Below are positions 36,308 to 44,844 of a stretch of DNA of 64,000 nucleotides, in pieces. Both the position numbers and the translations under genes were made by a program. Each line of letters begins with the position of its first letter. Position 1 is the stretch's first letter. Source of the DNA: Micromonospora lupini str. Lupac 08 (GTDB lineage Bacteria > Actinomycetota > Actinomycetes > Mycobacteriales > Micromonosporaceae). A model generated the notes under the pieces. The model was not told the origin of the DNA. It searched no databases and saw only the letters and a program-made list of their open reading frames with translations. The stretch spans positions 5,937,700-6,001,699 of the forward strand of contig NZ_HF570108.1 in NCBI RefSeq assembly GCF_000297395.2. The letters run 5' to 3'.

Positions 36308-37453
36308 TTACCCGGGCGTGCCGGCCGAGCCCGTACCGTCACCGCCGCCCGCCGGGCCGGAACCCGTCCGCGCGCCCGGGGCGGCCCGGCCGGCGCGGTG
36401 GGCGCGGCCGGCGGCCTCGGTGGCGGCGTCCATCCAGGAGCGGGCCCGGCCGGCCGTGCCGCCCACCCACTCGCCGACGTCGCTGGCCCCGTCGCCGAGG
36501 CGGCGCAGCAACCCGACAAGCGGGTCGGTGGAGCTGTTGAACTCCTCCCGGTACGACTCGGCGGCGGCCTTGATCTCCTCGGAGACGCTCGTCGAGCCGT
36601 CGTCGTCGCGGCGCGGATAGTCCCCGGCCAGCACCCGCCCGTACGCCCCGGAGTCGATCCACTGCCGCAGCTGCGCGGCCCGCGCCACAGGCGTCGGGTG
36701 GGTGCTCCACGCCGTCATCCGGACCTTGTGCAGACTGTCGCGCAGGTCGCCGCCGCCGGCGTACTCGGCGGCCTGCTCCAGGAACGCGGTCGTGTCGATC
36801 TGCGACAGGTCACCGCCGCCCGCGAGCTTCATGAGCAGCCGCAGCGCGGCGGCCGGGTCCTGGCCGGCGAGCAGGCCGGCCCGGTCGGCGGACAGCTCGG
36901 CCTTGCGCCACCACTCCAGCATCGCCGCGATGATCGCCCGCAGCGCGAGCGCCCCCACCGGCAACCAGCTCAGGTTGGCCGCCCACCGGGTGAGGATCAT
37001 GAGCATCGTCTTGTAGACCGCGTGCCCGCTGCCCACGTGCCCCAACTCGTGGCCGAGCAGGCAGCGCAGCTCGTCCTCGTCGAGCTGCTGCACGCACGCG
37101 GAGTTCAGCACGATGAACTGCCGGTCCAGACCGACGGCCTCGGCACCCAGCCAGGGCGACTGCGTCACGTACAGCTCGGGCAGCTCCGCCACGTCGAGCG
37201 CCGCCGCGGCCTCGGTGTAGCGCTGCCACACCGCCGGATACTGCCGGTGATCGACGCGGATGCCGGACGCCAGCACGGACAGCCGGAAACCCCGCTCGTT
37301 CCACATGCCGAAGAACGCCCGCACCACGTCGTCGAAACCACGCAGCTCACGCAGCGCGACCAGGGCGCCCCGGTCGGCCGGATGCTCCCAGGCCCGCGAG
37401 CTGATGCCCGTGAGGGTGATGCGGCGCCGCGCCGGCGCGTCCGCTGCCGTCAT
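36308..37453 (-). CDS. M48-family metallopeptidase
   Basis: The 381-residue protein has the zinc motif HELGH at 135-139, followed by SGHAVYKTMLMILTRWAANL and a third-ligand region KAELSADRAG. Membrane-associated hydrophobic segments flank the active site, as in HtpX-like proteases. The C-terminal third is hydrophilic, with a Gly/Ala-rich end. ATG 37453 has GGGGGA 6 bases upstream. Likely a quality-control protease; substrate unknown. Confidence 0.82.
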   Translation of the reverse strand: MTAADAPARRRITLTGISSRAWEHPADRGALVALRELRGFDDVVRAFFGMWNERGFRLSVLASGIRVDHRQYPAVWQRYTEAAAALDVAELPELYVTQSPWLGAEAVGLDRQFIVLNSACVQQLDEDELRCLLGHELGHVGSGHAVYKTMLMILTRWAANLSWLPVGALALRAIIAAMLEWWRKAELSADRAGLLAGQDPAAALRLLMKLAGGGDLSQIDTTAFLEQAAEYAGGGDLRDSLHKVRMTAWSTHPTPVARAAQLRQWIDSGAYGRVLAGDYPRRDDDGSTSVSEEIKAAAESYREEFNSSTDPLVGLLRRLGDGASDVGEWVGGTAGRARSWMDAATEAAGRAHRAGRAAPGARTGSGPAGGGDGTGSAGTPG

Positions 37454-37521
37454 GATGGGTCCCCCGTTCGCCGTGACTCCTCGCATCGTGCCGCAGCGGT
37501 AGGCCGGCGTCCATGCCCCGG

Positions 37522-38184
37522 TCAGCGGACCCGCGCGTAGTACCGGGACACGTCGAGCGGCAGCGTCGGCGCGCCGTCGACCACCAGGTCGGCCCGCGCG
37601 GCGGTGTCGTCGGCGGCGAAGTGCGCCCGCTCCCCGGCATGCCAGCGGCGCAGCTCGGGCAGGATCTCCGGCCCGTCCCGCTCGACCGCACGGGCCAGCC
37701 GCAGCGGCGCCGGCGCGGTGACGAAGACGGCGAGGGTCAGCTCCGGCCGGACGACGGCACGGGCCGCGCTGACCCCCTCCACGATCAGCACCGGCGGCAC
37801 CGGCAACGGCACCGGGCGGGGCAGGAAGCACCGCCGCACCCAGCTGTAGCGCCGGTAGGCCCCCGGCTGTCCTCGGCGCAGCGGCGTCAGCACCCCGGCG
37901 TCCAGACGAGGCCAGAAGGTGAGCTGGTCGTCCCAGCCGTCGAGCAGGTCGTCGGTGTGCACCACCGGCGGACGCCCACCGGGCAGCGCCGCCAGGGCGT
38001 CCGCGAGGTGCGCGGCGAACCGGCTCTTGCCCGCGCCGCTCGGCCCGTCGATCGCGACCAGCCGGGTCCGCCCCAACCGCGCCGGGGCCGCGAGCACCCG
38101 ACGTGCCAACTCGGTGTACGCCTCGACGACCACCACCGGCGGCCCCTGCGCGCCGGATCGCCCGGTCGGCCCGCCGCCGTCCAT
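37522..38184 (-). CDS. Uridine kinase-like P-loop protein
   Basis: The 220-residue protein has Walker A GPSGAGKS at 47-54, a VHTDDLLDGWDDQ segment like the Asp of uridine kinase/phosphoribulokinase folds, a VLIVEGVSAARAVVRPEL Walker-B region and a C-terminal lid with RWHAGERAHF. Actinobacterial annotations call such proteins uridine kinase-like, though substrate is unproven. ATG 38184 has GAGGGG upstream; earlier in-frame starts would add a low-complexity head. Confidence 0.72.
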   Translation of the reverse strand: MDGGGPTGRSGAQGPPVVVVEAYTELARRVLAAPARLGRTRLVAIDGPSGAGKSRFAAHLADALAALPGGRPPVVHTDDLLDGWDDQLTFWPRLDAGVLTPLRRGQPGAYRRYSWVRRCFLPRPVPLPVPPVLIVEGVSAARAVVRPELTLAVFVTAPAPLRLARAVERDGPEILPELRRWHAGERAHFAADDTAARADLVVDGAPTLPLDVSRYYARVR

Positions 38185-38556
38185 CCCCTCGTCCCCGCCC
38201 CCGTGTCCGCCCTGGTCCCTGCCCCCGGCCCGCGCCGTCGAGCTCGCGCCGCTGCGGGCGTTCTTAAGTAAGCCCCCTGGTGACGATGCCGTGCACGACC
38301 GAAGTATGCCCCGCCCACGCCCCACTGGCGGACGGTCACCGCCCAGATCAACTCGGCTTCCGTGATCCCGGGGTGTCCTCGCCGGCGGGACACCCCGACA
38401 TCATGAAACCCGAGTCGATCACGCCGGTTGCGGCGGGATGACACGTCCGGCTGACGCCCCGGGTCGGCCATTCTCACGTCCGGGGGAATTGGGGCGGTGA
38501 CGGGTGACGGGCGGCCCGTTCGGCGCGCGGGCCGATGACCGAGTCGGCATGATCGG
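38185..38556. other. Divergent gap kinase / rhodanese with palindromic element
   Basis: The 372-base region holds a 75-bp palindromic element at 38346-38420. The rest shows no gene or clear promoter. CTTAAG-containing A/T-rich bases near 38260-38270 may mark the kinase promoter. Confidence 0.4.
38346..38420. repeat. 75-bp palindromic element, copy 2
   Basis: The 32-base left arm (38346-38377, starting GATCAACTCGG and ending GGGGTGTC) matches the inverse of the right arm (38389-38420, starting GACACCCC and ending GAGTCGATC) at 26 of 32 positions around an 11-base centre. The same element, more decayed, lies at 19569-19643. Confidence 0.7.
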
Positions 38557-38976
38557 GTGGTGCTCCGAGACGTGATGAGCCCCGGCATTGACGCCCTGCT
38601 CGAACAGGCCCGCGCCGGGCTGCACCGATTGACTCCACAGCAGACCGTCGAGGCGGTCCGCGGTGGCGCTCTGCTGGTCGACACCCGTACCGACACCCAG
38701 CGCCGCGAACAGGGCGACCTGCCCGGGGCGGTCGTCATCGACCGCACGGTGCTGGAGTGGCGGCTCGATCCGGCCAGCGCCTGGCGCATCCCGGAGGCCA
38801 CCGCCTACGACCGGGAGATCGTGGTGGTGTGCCGCCAGGGCTACAGCTCCAGCCTGGCCGCCGCCAGCCTGCAGACGCTCGGCCTGCGTCGGGCCACCGA
38901 CATGATCGGCGGCGTCGACGCGTGGCTGGCCGCCGGCCTGCCCACCACGGACCGCCCCGCCGACATCCGGCCCTGA
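38557..38976 (+). CDS. Single-domain rhodanese
   Basis: The 139-residue protein has the rhodanese layout: LLVDTRTDTQRREQGDLPGAVVIDR, a catalytic loop CRQGYSSS with Cys92, and GGVDAWLAAGLP at the end. Such proteins transfer sulfur from thiosulfate or other donors. Start is uncertain: GTG 38557, GTG 38560 or ATG 38575 all precede the domain. It converges with cobQ 77 bases downstream. Confidence 0.82.
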   Translation: MVLRDVMSPGIDALLEQARAGLHRLTPQQTVEAVRGGALLVDTRTDTQRREQGDLPGAVVIDRTVLEWRLDPASAWRIPEATAYDREIVVVCRQGYSSSLAAASLQTLGLRRATDMIGGVDAWLAAGLPTTDRPADIRP

Positions 38977-39053
38977 ACCGCCCTGCTCCGCGTCGGCCGC
39001 GCCCCGCCGCTGGAGATCGCGCTGGAACCGCAGCTCGCCGCCCCGGGTCGGGC

Positions 39054-40595
39054 TCAGGCCGGCGGGGCACCCGGCGGGATGAAGGGGAGGCCCGGGGGTG
39101 CGCCGCTCTCGATGAGGCGCCAGAGGGCATCGGTGTCCAGGTGCTCCTCGACGAGGTCGCCGAGCAGGTCGAGCGAGCCTTCCCGGGCGGCGGCGAAGCT
39201 GGTGGCCGGCGCGACCCGGAACCCGGTGCGCCCCGCCAGCCGGGCCGCCTCGGTGAGGAACCAGCGGCGGAACCCGTCGGACTCGAACGCCCCGTGCCAG
39301 TGCGTGCCGTGCACCGCACCGAGCACCGCGCCCTCACCGCTGCCGTCGGCCCCGGTCAGCAGCGGGGTCAGGGCCGGGTCGGTCTGCGAGACGTACCCGT
39401 GGTGGATCTCGTAGCCGCGGACCGCCACGTCGCCCGGACCGGTGCCGACCGACTGCCGGACGGTCTTGCGGGGGTCGAAGGTGACCTCGATGGGCAGCAG
39501 GCCGAGCCCGGGCACGCTGCCCTGTCGACTCTCGACCGGGTCGTGGATGGCCCGCCCGAGCATCTGGAAGCCGCCGCAGAGGCCGAGCAGCGGCTTGCCG
39601 GCTGCCACGTGTCTGGTCACCGCGGCGGCGAGGCCGGTCTCGCGGAGCCAGGTGAGGTCCGCGACTGTCGACTTCGAGCCGGGCAGGACGATCAGGTCGG
39701 CGGCGGCCAGTTCGGCCGGTTCGACGGTGAGGCGTACGCGCACGCCCGGCTCGGTGGCGAGGGCCTCCACGTCGGTGGCGTTGCTGATGCGGGGTAGCCG
39801 GACGACTGCCACGTCCAACCAGTCGGTGCCGTGCGGAGCGGCGGGGCGGCCGAGCACCCGGCCGTAGGCGAGCGAGTCCTCCGCGTCGAGCCAGAGGTCG
39901 AGCGACCAGGGCAGCACCCCATACGTGGGACGGCCGGTCACGTGACGCAGCATGTCCAGCCCGGGCTGGAGCAGGCCGAGGTCGCCGCGGAACTTGTTGA
40001 TCACGAAGCCGGCGATGAGCGCCTGGTCGGCCGGATCGAGCAGGGCCACCGTGCCGAACATCGAGGCGAACACGCCGCCCCGGTCGATGTCGCCGACCAC
40101 GATGGCGGGCAGGTTGGCGTGCCGCGCGAGCCCCATGTTCACGTAGTCCCCGGCCCGCAGGTTGATCTCCGCCGGACTTCCGGCGCCCTCGCAGATCACC
40201 ACGTCGTACGCCGCCCGCAACTCGGCCAGCGCCGCGTACGCGGTCTCGGCGAGCCGGGGCCGCAACTGTCGGAAGGTGCCGGCGGTGATCGTGTCGACCG
40301 CCGTACCGAGGAGAACCACCTGGCTGGCCAGGTCGCTACCGGGCTTGAGCAGCACCGGGTTGAAGCGCAGGTCCGGGGCGAGCCCACAGGCGGCGGCCTG
40401 CATGGCCTGGGCGCGGCCGATCTCACCGCCGCGTCCGTCCGGCCCGACCACGACAGCCGAGTTGTTCGACATGTTCTGCGCCTTGAACGGCGCCACCTTC
40501 ACGCCCTGCCGGTGCAGCCACCGGCAGATGCCGGCGGTGAGCACGCTCTTGCCGGCGTCGGACGTGGTGCCGGCGACCAGCAGCCCACCGCTCAT
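39054..40595 (-). CDS. cobQ: Cobyric acid synthase
   Basis: The 513-residue amidotransferase adds four amides to adenosylcobyrinate diamide. The N-terminal P-loop domain has LVAGTTSDAGKSVLTAGICRW and FKAQNMSNNS; the C-terminal GATase domain has LPGSKSTVADL and the nucleophile LLGLCGGFQMLG, with a later HGTHWHGAFE. Unlike CobB in this window, the GATase Cys is present. ATG 40595 overlaps the stop of cobD (ATGA), so the two genes form an operon. Confidence 0.92.
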   Translation of the reverse strand: MSGGLLVAGTTSDAGKSVLTAGICRWLHRQGVKVAPFKAQNMSNNSAVVVGPDGRGGEIGRAQAMQAAACGLAPDLRFNPVLLKPGSDLASQVVLLGTAVDTITAGTFRQLRPRLAETAYAALAELRAAYDVVICEGAGSPAEINLRAGDYVNMGLARHANLPAIVVGDIDRGGVFASMFGTVALLDPADQALIAGFVINKFRGDLGLLQPGLDMLRHVTGRPTYGVLPWSLDLWLDAEDSLAYGRVLGRPAAPHGTDWLDVAVVRLPRISNATDVEALATEPGVRVRLTVEPAELAAADLIVLPGSKSTVADLTWLRETGLAAAVTRHVAAGKPLLGLCGGFQMLGRAIHDPVESRQGSVPGLGLLPIEVTFDPRKTVRQSVGTGPGDVAVRGYEIHHGYVSQTDPALTPLLTGADGSGEGAVLGAVHGTHWHGAFESDGFRRWFLTEAARLAGRTGFRVAPATSFAAAREGSLDLLGDLVEEHLDTDALWRLIESGAPPGLPFIPPGAPPA

Positions 40596-41761
40596 CGCCC
40601 GCTCACCCGCCCCGCCGCGCCACGAACCAGGCCATGCCCCGACCCGGCCCCGCCGGGCAACAGGCCGCCTCCCCGCCCGGCCGTCCGCAAGCCACCCCCG
40701 GCCTTGGCCTGGCCGGACAGCAGGCCGCCGACAAACCCGGCCCGGCCGGACAGCAACCCGCTCCCGGGCCTGGGGCCGACGGCCCGAAAGCTGCGGCGGG
40801 CGACGGCGCCGGCCAGGCGGCCCACGGTCACCGGGTACGCGGCCGCCAAGCCGAGTGCGGCCAGCCCGACAGCGCCGGAGATGCGGGCCGCCCGCTTGAG
40901 GTGTCGCGCCTCGGGACGGGGGCCGTCGCCCAGGAACGGGCGGACCTCGGAGCGCCCGAAGTACATGTTGCGGCCACCGAGGCGGACGCCGAGCGCGCCG
41001 GCCATCGCCGCTTCGCACTGCCCGGCGTTGGGGCTCGGGTGATCGTTGCGGTCCCGTCGCCACACCCGCCAGGCGCGCTCCCGGTCGCCGTTCGCGACAG
41101 GCGCGACGGCGATGGTGAGGAGCCCGGTCAGCCGGGACGGCACCAGGTTGAGCAGGTCGTCCAGCCGGGCGGCCGGGGTGCCGAACCGCGCGTAGCGCTC
41201 CGATCGGTGCCCGACCATCGCGTCCAGGGTGTTGGCGGCGCGATAGCCCAGCAGACCGGGCAGGCCGGCGACCGCACCCCAGAGCAGCGGCGCGACCACC
41301 GCGTCGGAGGTGTTCTCCGCGACCGACTCGACTGTCGCTCGGGCCAACTCCGACTCGTCCAGGGTCGAGGGGTCCCGCCCGCAGAGGTTGCCGAGCCGCA
41401 GTCGGGCGGCGGGCAGGTCACCGTCACGAAGCGTTCGACCCATGACGGCTGCCTCGCGTCGGAGCGTACGACCGCCCAGCACGGTCCAGGTGCCGGCGGC
41501 GACGAGCACCGCGCGGCTCACCGGCCGGCGCCGGGTTGCCGCTGCGGCGACCGCCCCGAGCACCACGGGCCCACCGACGGCCAGCACCGTGAACACCGCG
41601 CCGGCCGTCCGGTCCGGCCGGTGCAGGCGACGCTCCAGAGCGCCCGCCACCTGGCCGAACCCGGCTACCGGATGCCACCGTTGAGGGTCGCCGAACAGCC
41701 TGTCCAGCGCGTAACCGGCCAGCAGGCCCACCGCGTTCGCCACCGGTGCTGTCCGTCGCAC
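40592..41761 (-). CDS. cobD: Adenosylcobinamide-phosphate synthase (CobD/CbiB) with low-complexity tail
   Basis: The protein of about 389 residues attaches aminopropanol phosphate to cobyric acid in the membrane. Family marks are GYALDRLFGDPQRWHPVAGFG, VESVAENTSDAVVAPLLWG, GYRAANTLDAMVGHRS and NDHPSPNAGQCEAAMAGALGVRLGG. The last 70 or so residues are an unusual Gly/Leu/Ala tail with LLSGRAG, LLSGQAK and LLPGGAG repeats. GTG 41761 begins at the conserved RRTAPVANAVG; ATG 41830 and ATG 41839 are upstream alternatives. Confidence 0.85.
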   Translation of the reverse strand: MRRTAPVANAVGLLAGYALDRLFGDPQRWHPVAGFGQVAGALERRLHRPDRTAGAVFTVLAVGGPVVLGAVAAAATRRRPVSRAVLVAAGTWTVLGGRTLRREAAVMGRTLRDGDLPAARLRLGNLCGRDPSTLDESELARATVESVAENTSDAVVAPLLWGAVAGLPGLLGYRAANTLDAMVGHRSERYARFGTPAARLDDLLNLVPSRLTGLLTIAVAPVANGDRERAWRVWRRDRNDHPSPNAGQCEAAMAGALGVRLGGRNMYFGRSEVRPFLGDGPRPEARHLKRAARISGAVGLAALGLAAAYPVTVGRLAGAVARRSFRAVGPRPGSGLLSGRAGFVGGLLSGQAKAGGGLRTAGRGGGLLPGGAGSGHGLVRGAAGRVSGR

Positions 41762-41933
41762 GCGTACCACCCCCCGGCCGGCCAGCCTAGACGAGCAGCC
41801 GGTGCGCCGGCCGCGACCGCCGTGTTCCATCGACCTCACCTCCGCCTGTTCCCGTCACGCGGGGTGACGACGCCCGTCGCGTCGCCACCCCGCCCCCGTC
41901 GTGCCGCCCGTGCCGGCCGGCCGGGCCGAGCTG

Positions 41934-42725
41934 TCACGCCGGCTGCGCGACCCGCCCCCGGCCGCGCCGGCCCCGACCGGACGGCGGAGCCTCCGGCCGG
42001 CCCTCGTCGGGCACCGGCCCCAACTCGTCGTCGGGGTCGTCCTCCGGGTCGGAGTCGTCCGTGCTCACCGCGAGGGTCAGCTCGTCGTCGAGGGCCGCGC
42101 GACCGTCCCCGCCGCCGGCGGAGAAGCCGTCGTCGAGGGAGACGTGGTCGAGCGGGCCGTGGTCGAGCGGGCCGTGGTCGAGCGGGCCGTGGTCCAGCGG
42201 GCTGGTACGCAGTGAGCCGTACTCCGGCAGCTCGAAATCGTCGTCGAGCGGTCGGTCGTCGAGCAGCACCGGCGCCTGGTCGTCGGGCACCGGTTCGGTG
42301 GGTTCGCCGTGCACGTGGCTCTCGGTGGCCGCGTCCTCGACGATGCTGGTGGTCGTGGTCGGCCGGTTGCGCAGGAAGCGGGCCCGCCCCCGGGACAGGT
42401 CGTGGCCGACGGCGACCGCCTCCAGCTCGTAGAGGGTGCGGTGGTTGCCGGCGTCGTCGGTCCAGTCGCGGGTGTAGAGCCGGCCGCAGACCACCACCGG
42501 GTCGCCGACCATCACCGAGGCGGCCACGCCCTCGGCGAGCTTTCGCCAGCAGTTGACGCGGACGCGCAGGGAGTTGCCGTCGACCCACCGGCCGCTGTCG
42601 CGGTCGAGCCGGCGGGCGGTGGAGGCGACCTTGAAGTTGGCCACCAGGGTGTTGCTCTGGGTCGTACGCCGCCACTCGGGCGCCGTCAGAATATTGCCGA
42701 CAATCGTGACGTACGTGTCGAACAT
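41934..42725 (-). CDS. ssb: Large single-stranded DNA-binding protein
   Basis: The 263-residue protein has an N-terminal OB-fold (about 1-115; FDTYVTIVGNILTAPEWRR, RVRVNCWRKLAEGVAASVMVGDPVVVCGRLYTRDW). It is followed by an acidic, repetitive C-terminal half with four tandem copies of the five-residue unit LDHGP/V. The end is basic (GRGRRGRGRVAQPA) and lacks the usual acidic DDDIPF-type tip that recruits repair proteins. This suggests a specialised second SSB rather than the replisome one. DnaA-box-like sites lie upstream. Confidence 0.85.
   Translation of the reverse strand: MFDTYVTIVGNILTAPEWRRTTQSNTLVANFKVASTARRLDRDSGRWVDGNSLRVRVNCWRKLAEGVAASVMVGDPVVVCGRLYTRDWTDDAGNHRTLYELEAVAVGHDLSRGRARFLRNRPTTTTSIVEDAATESHVHGEPTEPVPDDQAPVLLDDRPLDDDFELPEYGSLRTSPLDHGPLDHGPLDHGPLDHVSLDDGFSAGGGDGRAALDDELTLAVSTDDSDPEDDPDDELGPVPDEGRPEAPPSGRGRRGRGRVAQPA
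42144..42203. repeat. 15-bp tandem repeat inside ssb
   Basis: GTGGTCGAGCGGGCC occurs three times in a row from 42144 and once with two changes at 42189-42203. It encodes the pentapeptide repeat of the SSB tail. Confidence 0.9.
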
Positions 42726-43029
42726 CGTCCCTCCAGGGGGTCAAGGTCTGCCAGCGCGAGTCGACTCGACACCGAGCATCGACACTGACTGCGCCCACCG
42801 CGAGCGCCCATCTCCCACCTGTGGATGACGAGGCCACCTGTGGACAACGCCCTGATCACACCCCCGCTGTGGTACGGCCGATTCACCTGTCCGGGCGCCG
42901 ACGGTTCCGGAGCCGTCCGAACTGGGTATGGATTTGATCAACGCACCACCGACAAGCTCCACGTCGACGAGAGGTCAGCGCCATGATGATCACTACTTCC
43001 GGCTCCGCAACCGCTACCGAGGTGCGGCG
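42726..43029. other. Divergent gap ssb / HPF-like gene with DnaA-box-like sites
   Basis: The 304-base region contains CCACCTGTGGATGACG at 42815-42830 and CCACCTGTGGACAACG at 42834-42849, direct repeats 19 bases apart. The second includes TGTGGACAA (42839-42847), the inverse of the actinobacterial DnaA box TTGTCCACA; the first has one mismatch to TGTGGATAA. Promoters of both genes must lie here. No gene is seen. Confidence 0.5.
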
Positions 43030-43446
43030 ATGAGCGCCGTGGCGAACCCGGCGACCGTGGCTGAGTGCCTGCGGGTGGGCGCGGGGTTCTCCCAGGGCGA
43101 CCGCAACTGGATCGCGGAGCAGTTCGCCACCCTCGACGCCCGGCTGGCCGGCTTCCACGCCGACGCCACCGAGCTGGAGGTCTCGGTGAAGGACCGGGAG
43201 GCCCGGGGTCAGAAGGTCACCCTGGAGTGCTGGATCGCCGGCCGGCAGAAGATCGTCACCACCTCCGCCGAGGAGGACCTACACGCCGCCCTCAACGACG
43301 TCCGCGACGACCTGCGCAGGCGGCTCAACGACGCCAAGACCCGGCAGGAGCCGCGGCACAACAAGCACCTGCGGGACGTCCCCCAGCCGCAGGGCGAGGT
43401 CGACGAGTCCGAGGACCCGGCCCGCGCCGACGCGGAAACGGCGTAA
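43030..43446 (+). CDS. Short HPF/RaiA-like ribosome-associated protein
   Basis: The 138-residue protein has a segment FHADATELEVSVKDRE...VTLECWIAGRQKIVTTSAEEDLHAALNDVRDDLRRRL, matching the beta-alpha-beta pattern of ribosome hibernation factors, in which a helix with regular Leu and Arg ends the domain. An N-terminal extension (about 40 residues) and an acidic tail differ from classic HPF. ATG 43030 follows GAGGTGCGG. Role in translation stress is inferred. Confidence 0.55.
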   Translation: MSAVANPATVAECLRVGAGFSQGDRNWIAEQFATLDARLAGFHADATELEVSVKDREARGQKVTLECWIAGRQKIVTTSAEEDLHAALNDVRDDLRRRLNDAKTRQEPRHNKHLRDVPQPQGEVDESEDPARADAETA

Positions 43447-43461
43447 CCCACGCCCCGCCTC

Positions 43462-43535
43462 CGCGATCTTGCACTTTCCGCCCCGACACAAGGCGCCACC
43501 AGCCGCGATTCGGGAGCCGAAAGTGCAGGATCGCG
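43462..43535. repeat. 74-bp palindromic element
   Basis: CGCGATCTTGCACTTTC at 43462-43478 is inverted at 43519-43535 with one mismatch, around a 40-base centre. It lies between the HPF-like gene and the hydrolase gene. Elements of this GATCTTGCACTTTC type are, to my knowledge, repeated many times in Micromonospora genomes; this needs a genome search. Confidence 0.7.
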
Positions 43536-43600
43536 GGGGCAGGCGGGCGGGCGTCGACCAGGGCTACCGCCGGGTAGGTCGGCGGCGTAGCGTCGCGTTC

Positions 43601-44698
43601 GTGGAACCGGACGTGTTGGGGCCGCCGTACGAGCGGCAGACGATCGACCTGGGCACCGACGACGAAGGCCCCGTCGTCGCGACACTGGTCCGGCGGCGGG
43701 CCGAGCGCCCCACCGGGCGCGCTGTGCTCTACGTGCACGGCTTCGTCGACTACTTCTTCCAGACCCACCTGGCCGACTTCTTCGCCGAGCGTGGCTGGGA
43801 CTTCTACGCGCTCGACCTGCGCAAGTACGGCCGCAGCCTGCTCGCGCACCAGACGCCGAACTTCTGCCGCGACATCAGCGACTACTTCCCCGAGCTGGAC
43901 GCCGCCGCCGAGATCATCCGCTCCGACGACGGGCACGACACCCTGCTGGCGATGGGCCACTCCACCGGCGGCCTGATCCTCTCGCTCTGGGCGGACGCCC
44001 GCCGCGACGCCGGCACCGTCGACGGTCTGGTCCTCAACAGCCCCTTCTTCGACCTCAACGCCCCCTGGGCGATCCGTCGACCCCTCGCGGCCGCCGTCTC
44101 CCGGCTGGGCCGCAGGGCGCCGCACCGCATCCTGCCGTTCGGCCTGGGCACGGTGTACGGCGAGAGCCTGCACGCCGACCACCGCGGCGAGTGGACCTAT
44201 GACCTGGCGTGGAAGCCGCTGGCCGGGTTCCCGGTGCGGGCCGGCTGGCTGAACGCGATCCGCACCGGTCAACGCCGGCTGCGCGCCGGCCTGGACATTC
44301 CGGTGCCGGTGCTGCTGGCCTGCTCGACCCGCTCCTTCCGGGGCACGAAATGGCACGACAACGCGACAGTCGCCGACGCCGTGCTGGACGTCGAGCACAT
44401 GGTCCGCTACGCGCCCCGCCTCGGCCGGCACGTCACACTGGCCCGCTTCGACGGCGGGCTGCACGACCTGACGCTCTCCGGTCCCGCCGTACGCAAGAAG
44501 GTCTTCGACGAGGTCGGCCGGTGGGCCGAGGCGTTCCTGGCCGCCGGCCCGACCGCCCCGGCCGACCCCGCGACGACCGAGGCGAACCCGATCAGCACCG
44601 CCCCCACGGACCCCGTCCCGACCGGCGACGGCCCCCGGGTGCCGGGCAGCCGGCAGCCGACGGCCGATCGCGCCGAGGTGACGCCCGTCGGCGACTGA
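43601..44698 (+). CDS. Alpha/beta hydrolase (monoacylglycerol-lipase-like)
   Basis: The 365-residue hydrolase has an oxyanion segment YVHGFVDYFFQTHLADFF, the nucleophile elbow GHSTGG and a C-terminal His in GGLHDLTLSG. A cap region follows strand 6. The pattern is that of the Hydrolase_4/lysophospholipase family. GTG 43601 fits the start of the conserved region (VEPDVLGPPYERQ) but lacks a clear ribosome site. The last 40 residues are Pro/Thr-rich and disordered. Confidence 0.75.
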   Translation: MEPDVLGPPYERQTIDLGTDDEGPVVATLVRRRAERPTGRAVLYVHGFVDYFFQTHLADFFAERGWDFYALDLRKYGRSLLAHQTPNFCRDISDYFPELDAAAEIIRSDDGHDTLLAMGHSTGGLILSLWADARRDAGTVDGLVLNSPFFDLNAPWAIRRPLAAAVSRLGRRAPHRILPFGLGTVYGESLHADHRGEWTYDLAWKPLAGFPVRAGWLNAIRTGQRRLRAGLDIPVPVLLACSTRSFRGTKWHDNATVADAVLDVEHMVRYAPRLGRHVTLARFDGGLHDLTLSGPAVRKKVFDEVGRWAEAFLAAGPTAPADPATTEANPISTAPTDPVPTGDGPRVPGSRQPTADRAEVTPVGD

Positions 44699-44844
44699 CA
44701 CCCGCCGAGTCCTGCCCCGAGCCGAGACGGCGGCCGTCCCCGACCGACGCGCGCAGCGCCCGCCCTCAGCTCAGGCGAGCGGGCTGGCCGCAGATCGCCG
44801 ACGCGTCCGACCGGGCCGGCGGGACCAAGCGGCGCTGTCCCGAC

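Noticed and set aside
36308..37831. A longer M48 protease start upstream of 37453
   Set aside because: The extra codons are an Arg/Gly/Ala-rich read-out of the kinase gene's opposite strand; ATG 37453 has a good ribosome site.
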